Below, in pieces: positions 6,043 to 12,907 of a stretch of 16,136 nucleotides of DNA. Numbering within the stretch: position 1 is the stretch's first letter; every line of letters starts with the position of its first letter. Below the pieces are notes generated by a model that was not told the DNA's origin, did no database searches, and was given only the letters and a program-made list of their open reading frames with translations. The DNA is from Candidatus Omnitrophota bacterium (lineage in GTDB: Bacteria; Verrucomicrobiota; Verrucomicrobiia; Limisphaerales; UBA1319): assembly GCA_023473405.1 (NCBI GenBank), contig JAMCZD010000375.1, positions 1-16,136 on the forward strand, in the 5' to 3' direction. The position numbers and the translations under genes were made by a program.

Positions 6043-8544
6043 CTAGCGAGGGTTGAACACCAGCCGGTAAGTGTTTCCTGGGCGAGTGGGGAAGCTGATA
6101 GTCCCGGTATTGGACTCGAGATCAAACTCGACTTTTTGACCGCCGCAGGTCACTCGAGCGGATTTCCATGGACGCGAGTTGCGCAGTTTGCAAAGTGTTC
6201 CTTTCAGACTTTTGATTGACGCCTCAGTCACCTTGCCGTCCTGCCAGGCGCAATCCACTTCAAAGGCACTCCGGGCCTTGAGCCCACGGTAACGGCCGGT
6301 GGACCACTGATTTGGCAGGGCGGGCAGGAGCCGGATGAAGCCTTCGTGGCTCTGGAGCAGCATTTCGGCAACCGCCGCCACGGCTCCGAAATTGGCTTCG
6401 ATCTGGAACAACCGGTAACCAATCGGGTAACAGATCAAGAGGTTGTTCACGGTGTTTTTCCGCGCCAGCTCATGCAGGTTTTTCAATGCGTTGTCGCCTT
6501 CGCCCAGCCGCGCGTAGAAACAGGCGGCGTAGGGGTAACTCCAGCTCACCCAGGCGTCGCGGCCAGTCTCGCGAAGCAGAAGGGCCTTGCGCGCCGCCTC
6601 GAAGAGCTCGGGTGTGCCGTCGCGGGTGAATTCGTCTCCCGGGAACAGCGGGAGGAGATGCGAAAAATGCCGGTGCGCAGGTTGTTCCTGGATTGGGCTT
6701 GGCCACTCTTTCAACGCGCCGTCATCTGAGATGGGGTAGGGCAGGACCTGGTCGTGAAGCTCCTGCCAGATCGGCCAGAGACTGCGGTCGACATTCAGCA
6801 GTTTGCCGGCTTCGAGCAGGTGCGACATCACTTCGCGCACCTGGGCGGTGTCCATGGTGCAGTGGACATTGTTAACGAACCCATTGGGCGGGACGTTCTC
6901 TGGCGAGAAGCTGAACCCGGTCACGTATTTGCCATCCTTGTTTTTAACGAGCCAGCTCTTGTAGAAGAGGCCGACTTGTTTCAGAAACGGATAGGCGTGT
7001 TTGGCGAGAAACGTGCGGTCGAGGGTGAACTCGTAGTGTTCCCAGAAATGCTCCGATATCCACGGCGCCGCCCCGCACCAGAAACCGCCTTCGGCCGACC
7101 AGTTCATGCCGTCCCCGCCCCCGACGCCATAATAGAGTATCCCGTCACAACCCAGCATTCGCCGGGCGATCATCTTGCCCTGGGGGATGAAGAATTCCAT
7201 TTGCTTGAAGAGAGGCAGGTTGCATTCGTCCAGGTTCGCGGGATTGCAGAGCCAATGGTTCATCTCGATGTTCATATCGAGATGCCAATCGGCGTCCCAG
7301 GCTGGATAAAGGTCGTGGTTCCAGATGCCTTGCAAATTCGCCGGACGCCGCCCAGCCCGGTTGCAGGACATCATCAGGTAACGCCCGAATTGGAACATCA
7401 GCTCCGCCATTGCATTCGGGTAGGTTCCTTGAACCGCCTGGCTCACCATTTGCGCCGTGTCCATGGATTGTTCCGCCTTCTGGTCGTCCAAGGACAGGTC
7501 CACGCGATCGAACATGGCCGAGTGCTCGCGAATGTGTTCGGCGCGGATGGTCTCGGGCTGCTTCGATAATGCGGCAGCGGTCTTTTTCTCGGCAAGCGCT
7601 TGCGGAGAGTGCGTGCCGCGAGCCGAATCGACCGATAGCACCAGGCGCAGCTCGGTGATCCCGGAGAACTCGAGCGCATCTGAGCGGTCGGCCGCTGAAG
7701 CCGCTTTCGCAACGACTGATCTCGCGATGTGGCTTTCATCGCGGACCTGCAGGTCGGCCGACATGGCTGATTCCACTCCCTCGTCGTACCGGCCCTCGAC
7801 CCGAATGGAGCCATTGCCGGCGGTTGAGTTCCACTGATACTCCTGTTGCTTGGGGCGGGTGAAATAAACACGTCCGGAAACGGGCTTGGCGGTCGAGAGC
7901 GTAAAGACGACCACATCCTCTTTTAATGGAACGTAACACTCCTCCCGCACCGGGCTATCGGATGCCCGCCAGGTCGCTCGGGCGATGCCATGCTCGAGGT
8001 CAAGGGTCCGGGCATAATCGCTCATGCCATCCTGGCCATCGAGTTCGATAACGACATCGCCGATGGGCTCGAAGGCGTCGGTATAGCCAAAGGCCTGTTT
8101 GACGCGCTGGCGCGGCATGTTGTGTAATTGCCCGTATACCTTTTGATAGAAAAGGTCGTTCGCCTCCTTGGCCTTACCTTCCATCATGAGTCTTCTGACC
8201 TCATGCATCAGCTTCGACACGTCCGGAAGCTCGTCCAATTTCAGGTCGTATCGCCAGAAATCGACGTGGTTCAGGCTGAGAACGGTCCTCGAGGGCGATC
8301 CCCACCACATTGTGGCGGAGATGCCATTGGCAAGCGGCAGGCCATCGATCCATTCGGCAGCCGGTTGATGAAGCGCCAATTTGACATGACCCGTTTCGGC
8401 CCCGAACGCGTTAAGCGTCCTGAAGCCGGTCGCGCAGATGAAAAGAAGCAGGGGAATGAGAAGGTAGGCGGCGGTTGAGGAGTGGGGCAGACCGGAGGTC
8501 TGCCCCACGAGCAAGGCAATCCCATTTTGGCGTTGGCATTTCAT
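6043..8544 (-). CDS. Divergent GH95-family glycoside hydrolase (alpha-L-fucosidase/galactosidase type), secreted
   Basis: It has the GH95 layout: signal peptide, about residues 1-48, with hydrophobic core 'AYLLIPLLLFICATG'; N-terminal beta-sandwich at about 52-310 ('PAAEWIDGLPLANG', 'LSLNHVDFWR'); an (alpha/alpha)6 catalytic domain at about 330-735 ('PANLQGIWNHDLYPAWDAD', 'HLDMNIEMNHW', 'FSPENVPP', 'HRHFSHLLPLFPGDE', 'FQIEANFG'); and a C-terminal beta domain to 833. GH95 enzymes are inverting exo-enzymes that remove alpha-1,2-linked L-fucose, or L-galactose in some members. Glu549 in 'SPEN' fits the known acid. Two conserved positions differ from the usual family motifs: Asp423 stands where 'NxN' has its first Asn, and Glu716 where 'QIDxNFG' has Asp. 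The start ATG (8542-8544) is needed to include the signal peptide, because there is no good later start. Codons 13-21 are a perfect palindrome. A different alpha-L-sugar specificity is possible. Confidence 0.88.
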   Translation of the reverse strand: MKCQRQNGIALLVGQTSGLPHSSTAAYLLIPLLLFICATGFRTLNAFGAETGHVKLALHQPAAEWIDGLPLANGISATMWWGSPSRTVLSLNHVDFWRYDLKLDELPDVSKLMHEVRRLMMEGKAKEANDLFYQKVYGQLHNMPRQRVKQAFGYTDAFEPIGDVVIELDGQDGMSDYARTLDLEHGIARATWRASDSPVREECYVPLKEDVVVFTLSTAKPVSGRVYFTRPKQQEYQWNSTAGNGSIRVEGRYDEGVESAMSADLQVRDESHIARSVVAKAASAADRSDALEFSGITELRLVLSVDSARGTHSPQALAEKKTAAALSKQPETIRAEHIREHSAMFDRVDLSLDDQKAEQSMDTAQMVSQAVQGTYPNAMAELMFQFGRYLMMSCNRAGRRPANLQGIWNHDLYPAWDADWHLDMNIEMNHWLCNPANLDECNLPLFKQMEFFIPQGKMIARRMLGCDGILYYGVGGGDGMNWSAEGGFWCGAAPWISEHFWEHYEFTLDRTFLAKHAYPFLKQVGLFYKSWLVKNKDGKYVTGFSFSPENVPPNGFVNNVHCTMDTAQVREVMSHLLEAGKLLNVDRSLWPIWQELHDQVLPYPISDDGALKEWPSPIQEQPAHRHFSHLLPLFPGDEFTRDGTPELFEAARKALLLRETGRDAWVSWSYPYAACFYARLGEGDNALKNLHELARKNTVNNLLICYPIGYRLFQIEANFGAVAAVAEMLLQSHEGFIRLLPALPNQWSTGRYRGLKARSAFEVDCAWQDGKVTEASIKSLKGTLCKLRNSRPWKSARVTCGGQKVEFDLESNTGTISFPTRPGNTYRLVFNPR
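8482..8508. repeat. REP-like palindrome inside the GH95 signal-peptide region
   Basis: Bases 8482-8493 and 8497-8508 are perfect 12-bp inverted arms around a 3-nt loop. Read in the GH95 frame the element encodes 'VGQTSGLPH' at residues 13-21, just before the hydrophobic core of the signal peptide. I recall this type of 'GGGGCAGAC..GTCTGCCCC' element as a dispersed repeat in some verrucomicrobial genomes; that needs a search. It shares no sequence with the other repeat family in this window. Confidence 0.75.
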
Positions 8545-8570
8545 GGCCTCATCAATAAGAAATTTTGCCG

Positions 8571-8600
8571 GTCCAGGTCCAGTCCGAAAATTACCTGGAC
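8571..8600. promoter_or_regulatory. Inverted repeat upstream of GH95 (8-bp arms)
   Basis: GTCCAGGT at 8571-8578 and ACCTGGAC at 8593-8600 are perfect inverted arms with a 14-nt spacer. They lie 27-56 nt upstream of the GH95 start codon, in the likely promoter or leader. An operator or an mRNA hairpin is possible. No regulator gene is in the window. Confidence 0.4.
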
Positions 8601-8633
8601 GATTGCCGCGCGATACGGGGAAATGGGCGTAGC

Positions 8634-8651
8634 ATCGAACGTGAGTTCGAT
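8634..8651. promoter_or_regulatory. 18-bp palindromic site, candidate operator upstream of GH95
   Basis: ATCGAAC at 8634-8640 and GTTCGAT at 8645-8651 are perfect 7-bp arms around GTGA. This is the size of a dimeric repressor site, and it sits about 90-107 nt upstream of the GH95 start. Its function is inferred only from symmetry and position. Confidence 0.4.
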
Positions 8652-8663
8652 CATTAATTCAGT

Positions 8664-8696
8664 GTGAGGCGCCGGAAAAAGTCATGGCGCACTCAC
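8664..8696 (-). terminator. Hairpin downstream of the beta-helix remnant
   Basis: GTGAGGCGCC (8664-8673) pairs with GGCGC-A-CTCAC (8686-8696): 10 bp with one bulged A and a 12-nt loop. It lies 3' of the minus-strand remnant ending at 8749 and 5' of GH95. No U tract follows. It may be an old terminator or another structured repeat. Confidence 0.4.
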
Positions 8697-8748
8697 GTCG
8701 GCTGCTACGCAGACTTCCGAGTTCACTGTTTTGCAGGCGCGGCCGTTT

Positions 8749-9360
8749 TTATTGCTTTTGACTTCTGAAGAACACGCCCATTGGGTCACTGGCATTATCG
8801 AGCTGAATCTCGAGCACACCGCTTGACGGAATGGTATTAGTCGAATAGGAGGTCCAGTCCGTTAGGTTAGTGGAGGCCTGGACCGCGTAGGTCTGGCCGG
8901 CCTCGCCGGCAAAGGCAAAGCGGACAGGTGAATAGATGGTTCCCCCTGCCGCGTCGCCGCCTGTTGCCCCGTAGACTCCATCCGCTCCCAGAGCCGTGTT
9001 TTGGAAGAACGTGGCGTTGGTAAAACCAGCATTCGCCCCTTCGAGGTATACCGCTCCTCCGTAGGCGTTGCCGCCTAGATCACGGGCGACAAACGGGGGC
9101 CAATAATGGGCCGGCCCGCCAATCGCCTTATTATTCAGAAAGGAACAATTGAGAACAGTCAGGGAGTTTGAGCTATAGATGGCTCCGCCGTTCCCGGGGC
9201 CGCTTTTCATGTACTCCACTGTGAAGTTGATGTCATGAAGAATCCCCCGTGGCCGAATTGCTGCTGAAAGTGCTGTCCACAACTGTTAGATCGCCGAGAC
9301 TGTAAAGGGCGCCTCCATTTCCTTTGTTCGGGTTCTGCACCCAATAAGAACTACGGTGCG
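8749..9360 (-). pseudogene. Frameshifted, 5'-truncated remnant of a beta-helix repeat surface protein
   Basis: Two frames together encode repeated polymorphic-outer-membrane/beta-helix style motifs. The upstream frame gives 'GNGGALYSLGDLTVVDSTF' then 'SSNSATGDSS' and a stop at 9233-9235. The next frame gives 'GPGNGGAIYSSNSLTVLNC' then 'SFLNNKAIGG', and later 'GGAVYLEGANAGFTNATF'. Its end is a C-terminal module ('YAVQASTNLTDWTSYSTN', 'FFRSQKQ') seen in verrucomicrobial exported proteins, with the stop at 8749-8751. A normal member would have a signal peptide and many more repeats. Here the 5' side stops at the hairpin repeat at 9367-9438, with no plausible start. An intact 177-residue protein from the TTG at 9282 would lack any signal peptide, so I call it a pseudogene. 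The original role was probably surface-exposed or adhesive. Confidence 0.65.
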
Positions 9361-9366
9361 TGGCAT

Positions 9367-9438
9367 GTTTCCTAACCTGCTGTGTCGCGGACTTCAAGTC
9401 GGCAGACTGTGCGAGCGCCACGCGGGTTAGCAACCCGC
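9367..9438. repeat. Multi-hairpin REP-like repeat, copy 1
   Basis: This copy starts with GTTTCCTAACCTGCTGT (9367-9383), identical over 17 nt to 15144-15160. It is followed by a hairpin around 9388-9403 (core GACTT-C-AAGTC) and a third hairpin, GCGGGTT-AGC-AACCCGC (9422-9438). The last hairpin lies 9 nt beyond the stop codon of the minus-strand beta-helix gene, so it could also end that transcript. The element sits exactly between that gene and the truncated remnant. Confidence 0.7.
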
Positions 9439-9447
9439 CTCGAGCCG

Positions 9448-12222
9448 TTACTTCCCGTTGCGCAGGTCGAGGTTATCGAGGTAGTAGGCCGTCTTTTCTT
9501 GTGCAGTACTGCTGAAGCCCATCCAGGTGAGCGTTTTCCAGTCGGGACTGCACTTGAGGTTGGCGAAGGAGTGGGGCTGTTGGCCGGGAAAAGTGACAAT
9601 GAGCTGCCACGTGCCGGTGGAAGCCTTGCCGAGACCGGCGGAGACCTCGTAATGAACCCATTGGCCGGTGGGGAGGTCCAGGACCGGTTTGCCGGCGATC
9701 TCGAGCCTGGCGTTTCGCACCCAAAAACTTGGGCCAACCTTGTAGGGAGAGGCATTGTCCCGCCACTCATGATACATGATGGTGCCCGGCTCGATTCGCA
9801 TATCGAAGCTGAACCGGGTGATCCCGCTCTTGTGATTGGGTTCGTAATAGAAGTGCGGGTTGTAGGCGTATTGTAGGCCGGGGGTATCCGTGATTTTGAG
9901 GCTGTGCTTGCCGGTGGCGGCGGTTTCGTCTGTCACGGCAATGCTATCGCCCTTGCCTTCGACAAATACGCGAGCGTCAGCCGGTTGGGCGCCGGTCAGC
10001 GAGTCCTCGAAGTCATCCTTGAAGGCGAATGGAGGAAGCGGGGGCGGGAGTGGCGCGAACTCCAAGGGGGCATAGGTCAGGCTGTTGGCCAGGCGCATCC
10101 ACCGGCGGTTACCGTAGACGCCGGCCTTTGAATAGTCGAAGGGTTTGAAATCGATCTTGGCGGCCGGTGAACCGGGCTCGAGGTGGAAATCGAAATGATC
10201 GGCATCGACGAACATCGGGTCTTCGTTGATCGAGCCGGGGTCTTTGCCGAGCTTTTGCCAATTGGCGAAGCTGTATTCGTGAATCCGAACGGGTTCATCG
10301 GTGCACCAGTAGAGGTTGGTGGCCAGGATCACGTTCTTGTCCTTGAGCGACCCGGCGGTGATCAGGTTGCCTGTCTTCCAATAAACAATATTGTTCATGT
10401 AAGTGAACGAGAGATGATCCTCGACGCGGGAGCGCTGGATTTGGCCGTCCATACTGAAGGCGAAGATATTGTTGCGGACGAGGTTATTGGCGCCGTAGTG
10501 CTGGTGGTAGGTGCCGGTCTTGACGTTGTAAACGAGGTTGTTCTCGAGGGTGATATCGGAGCTGCCCTCGTCGTTGTAGAGACCCCAGCCGCCCCGGCCG
10601 TAGCGGTCGTACGAATAGACATCGTGAATCCGGTTATTACTGATGGTGGTGCCGGGCGACAGGCCCAGCGTGTAGACGCCGCCCATGTCACTGAGCACGC
10701 CCTGGCCGATGTGATGGATGTGATTGAAGTCGATGTGATTCGACTGGGTCAGGGTTGGGCCGTAACCCCAGGACCACCCCACCGAAATGCCGGTGTAATA
10801 GAAGTCCGAGATGTCGTTATGCGTGACCTGGTTGTGGCCGGTCTCACCGAGCCAGATGCCGATGCAGCCGGGGAAGATGCGCCCGCCCGAATAGATGATG
10901 TTGTTGTCAACAACACAACGACCGGTTTGCAGGGATGGATTGGGTTCGACACCGCCCTCGCCGACGCGAACCCCGCCGGCGCCAAGGTCGTGCAGGAAGG
11001 TGCGCGTGACCTGGCAATCCGTGCAAGCGCCACGGAACCACACCCCGTAAATGCCGATGTGGGCAATCTCGCATCGATCAATGCTGACGTGCCGCGCGCC
11101 GTCGCCCATGATGACCGCCGGGATGCTGTAGGCTGCCTGGCCATCGCCGTGTCCTTCCTGGGGAAGCACATATTGTCCATGCTGGAAAGAGAGACCTTTC
11201 AGGGTGATATGCTCGACGAACCGACCGTTCTTGGGGTCGCCGGTAAACTCCACGAATTGCTCGGCAACGCCGGGGGCAATGACCTCGGCCTTGGTCATGT
11301 CCTCGCCCGGCAACGGTATATAGGACAGGGTCCCGTTTCGTTCCAGGCACCATTCGCCGGGATCGGTCAGCGCCTCGCGAAAGCCCTCGACCTGGTATCG
11401 CTGTTGCGGTCCCCAGGCGCAAAAGCCGAACGGTATCTTGGCGGTGGTGACCACGATGTTTTTCTCGGGATCAAAATACTGTAGATGACTGCGCGATACC
11501 TCCCATGAATGATAGGCAACCAGGGTCACGTCCCGCGGGTCCTTGGGAAGCTTGAGATCGCCCGGACGAGCCTTGAAGGCGCGCCCGCTCCAATCCACGG
11601 GTTGGCCGGTAACGGGATCAATACCGTGATCGACCTTGCCTTCGGTATAGAAATAGAAGTGCTTGGGCAAGCGCGCACGCTGAGCGCGCTTACCATTTAC
11701 CCAGAGCTGCTCGAAATACCATTTGCCGTCGTGGACGTCGGGGATACTGGCGGTCCATACACCGTCAGGGCCTGGTTTGAACCCGGTGATCCGCCGTCCG
11801 CCCTCGAAGACCGGCTTGGCCCTGCGCGCTGCTTCGTAGCTGATGGGGCAATCCGCCGTGCAGCTGTCCTCTGGTCCGAAAACAACCGGTTCGTCGATCG
11901 GGTAGGTTCCGCCCGCAAAAATCACCCGGACCGGTTCGGACAACGCGCCATCCGCCTTCAGATGCCGGATGCAATCACGCGCGCCGGCCAGTGATGCGAG
12001 CGGGCCATCACTTTTGCCGGCATTAGGCTCGGCGATTTTTCCCGACCATGCATCGTTGCCATTCGGGGCCACATATAGGTTCATGGCCGACATCGTCGCC
12101 GCACCCGTGCCAAGGAGAATTGCGCATGCAATTCCCAACCATGGCCGGCTTATGAAAGTCGATGGCCATTGGCAATGGTCGCGGCTCATGATCGAAAGGG
12201 TAACGGGTAAGTTCATTTTCAT
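9448..12222 (-). CDS. Secreted right-handed beta-helix protein, GH141-like (candidate alpha-L-fucosidase/xylanase family)
   Basis: Numbered from ATG 12220-12222 (924 aa). The signal peptide covers about residues 20-45 ('WLGIACAILLGTGAATMSA'). It is followed by 'LYVAPNGNDAWSG', 'LASLAGARDCIRHL' and 'VIFAGGTYPIDEPVVF', the standard opening of GH141-like beta-helix proteins. The helix runs to about residue 720. It includes 'LSDMGGVYTLG' (Asp512), 'GGWGLYNDEGSS' (Asp551, Glu552) and 'YHQHYGANNLVRNNIFAFS', all strongly conserved in this group. The two Asp are 39 residues apart, close to the spacing I recall for the catalytic pair of the characterised GH141 fucosidase. A separate beta-sandwich, about 734-924, follows a Pro-rich linker ('PLPPPLPP'). 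The frame is open to 12399, but those extra 59 residues lack protein character. ATG 12216 or 12189 are also possible starts. Substrate is unproven; the nearby GH95 supports fucose-containing glycans. Confidence 0.82.
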   Translation of the reverse strand: MKMNLPVTLSIMSRDHCQWPSTFISRPWLGIACAILLGTGAATMSAMNLYVAPNGNDAWSGKIAEPNAGKSDGPLASLAGARDCIRHLKADGALSEPVRVIFAGGTYPIDEPVVFGPEDSCTADCPISYEAARRAKPVFEGGRRITGFKPGPDGVWTASIPDVHDGKWYFEQLWVNGKRAQRARLPKHFYFYTEGKVDHGIDPVTGQPVDWSGRAFKARPGDLKLPKDPRDVTLVAYHSWEVSRSHLQYFDPEKNIVVTTAKIPFGFCAWGPQQRYQVEGFREALTDPGEWCLERNGTLSYIPLPGEDMTKAEVIAPGVAEQFVEFTGDPKNGRFVEHITLKGLSFQHGQYVLPQEGHGDGQAAYSIPAVIMGDGARHVSIDRCEIAHIGIYGVWFRGACTDCQVTRTFLHDLGAGGVRVGEGGVEPNPSLQTGRCVVDNNIIYSGGRIFPGCIGIWLGETGHNQVTHNDISDFYYTGISVGWSWGYGPTLTQSNHIDFNHIHHIGQGVLSDMGGVYTLGLSPGTTISNNRIHDVYSYDRYGRGGWGLYNDEGSSDITLENNLVYNVKTGTYHQHYGANNLVRNNIFAFSMDGQIQRSRVEDHLSFTYMNNIVYWKTGNLITAGSLKDKNVILATNLYWCTDEPVRIHEYSFANWQKLGKDPGSINEDPMFVDADHFDFHLEPGSPAAKIDFKPFDYSKAGVYGNRRWMRLANSLTYAPLEFAPLPPPLPPFAFKDDFEDSLTGAQPADARVFVEGKGDSIAVTDETAATGKHSLKITDTPGLQYAYNPHFYYEPNHKSGITRFSFDMRIEPGTIMYHEWRDNASPYKVGPSFWVRNARLEIAGKPVLDLPTGQWVHYEVSAGLGKASTGTWQLIVTFPGQQPHSFANLKCSPDWKTLTWMGFSSTAQEKTAYYLDNLDLRNGK

Positions 12223-12412
12223 TGGTGCAAAGCCTTGCCCGTAAAGGAGCATGAAGTCAATCCCTGGTTCTGGTGCATCAACCGACGAAGGAAAGTCCGC
12301 CGACGCACGTCGTTGCCCCCGGGGTGCGCGCCCTGGGATGGCCGGAATTCGTCGCAGGGCTTTGAGATGGAAATCAAGGCGAAAAGGATGGGGAATCACT
12401 GCTCGAGGGGGC

Positions 12413-12440
12413 TTGTAATTTCCGACTTGGCGTTTAAACT
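12413..12440 (+). promoter_or_regulatory. Candidate promoter of the BFN–holA–STAS operon
   Basis: TTGTAA (12413-12418) and TAAACT (12435-12440) are spaced 16 nt apart and resemble sigma-70 boxes. The -10 region overlaps a perfect palindrome GTTTAAAC (12432-12439). If real, transcription would begin at about the start codon (GTG 12441 or ATG 12447), giving a leaderless mRNA. The rest of the divergent region up to 12222 shows nothing else definite. Confidence 0.3.
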
Positions 12441-12902
12441 GTGAATATGAAAAACGACGTTGTGCCCGTGGAAATCCGCGGAATTTTGCCTGCTAATAGC
12501 GGTTGCGCCATTTTCATCGGCAATTCCGAGAAGGTATTTGTTATCCAGGTGGAGCACAATATGGGAGCCGTGATCGGCATGTTCCTGCGCGACACCCCCA
12601 AGGAACGTCCTTTGACTCACGATTTGATCGCCAGCATTTTTCAGGGATTCGGCATTGCGGTGGAGCGAATGGTAATTACGGAGCTGAAGAATTCGACTTA
12701 TTACGCGCGGCTTATTTTGAAGCAGCAGAACGAGCTCGGCCGGAAGTTGGTCGAGGTTGACGCGCGACCTAGCGATTGCCTGGCCATCGCCACCAGCCAG
12801 AAACGGCCGATTTACGTGGCCTCATCACTTTTTGCTCAAGTCGAGGACATGTCCGAAGTGCTCAATCGGATCAACCAGGACAGCAACGATTCCGAAGAAT
12901 AA
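12441..12902 (+). CDS. Bifunctional nuclease (BFN/DUF151) domain protein
   Basis: A compact 153-residue protein, the usual length for bacterial stand-alone BFN-domain proteins. Motifs typical of the family: 'VFVIQVEHNMGAVIGMFL', 'RPLTHDLIASIFQGFGIAV', 'VITELKNSTYYARLIL', then 'EVDARPSDCLAIATSQKRPIYVA' (split here as 'EVDARPSDCLAIA' and 'RPIYVA'). The R-P-S-D segment is the most conserved part of the domain. Related proteins have been reported to have RNase/DNase activity; the cellular role in bacteria is not settled. The start is GTG 12441 or ATG 12447, with little room for a ribosome binding site. It ends 5 nt before holA, so it is the first gene of an operon with holA and the STAS gene. It is cytoplasmic, with no signal peptide. 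Confidence 0.88.
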   Translation: MNMKNDVVPVEIRGILPANSGCAIFIGNSEKVFVIQVEHNMGAVIGMFLRDTPKERPLTHDLIASIFQGFGIAVERMVITELKNSTYYARLILKQQNELGRKLVEVDARPSDCLAIATSQKRPIYVASSLFAQVEDMSEVLNRINQDSNDSEE

Positions 12903-12907
12903 TTGCT

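Noticed and set aside
6754..7569. 271-codon open frame opposite GH95
   Set aside because: Antisense shadow; GH95 motifs on the minus strand explain this region.
10183..11484. 433-codon open frame opposite the beta-helix gene
   Set aside because: It is the antisense of a well-supported gene; its Val/Ala/Gly-rich translation is a product of codon bias.
12223..12399. N-terminal extension of the beta-helix protein (59 residues)
   Set aside because: It lacks any signal or domain and would bury the signal peptide; starts at 12222, 12216 or 12189 fit better.
12776..12907. Longer N terminus for DNA polymerase III delta
   Set aside because: It lies inside the BFN gene in another frame; ATG 12908 gives the normal family start.
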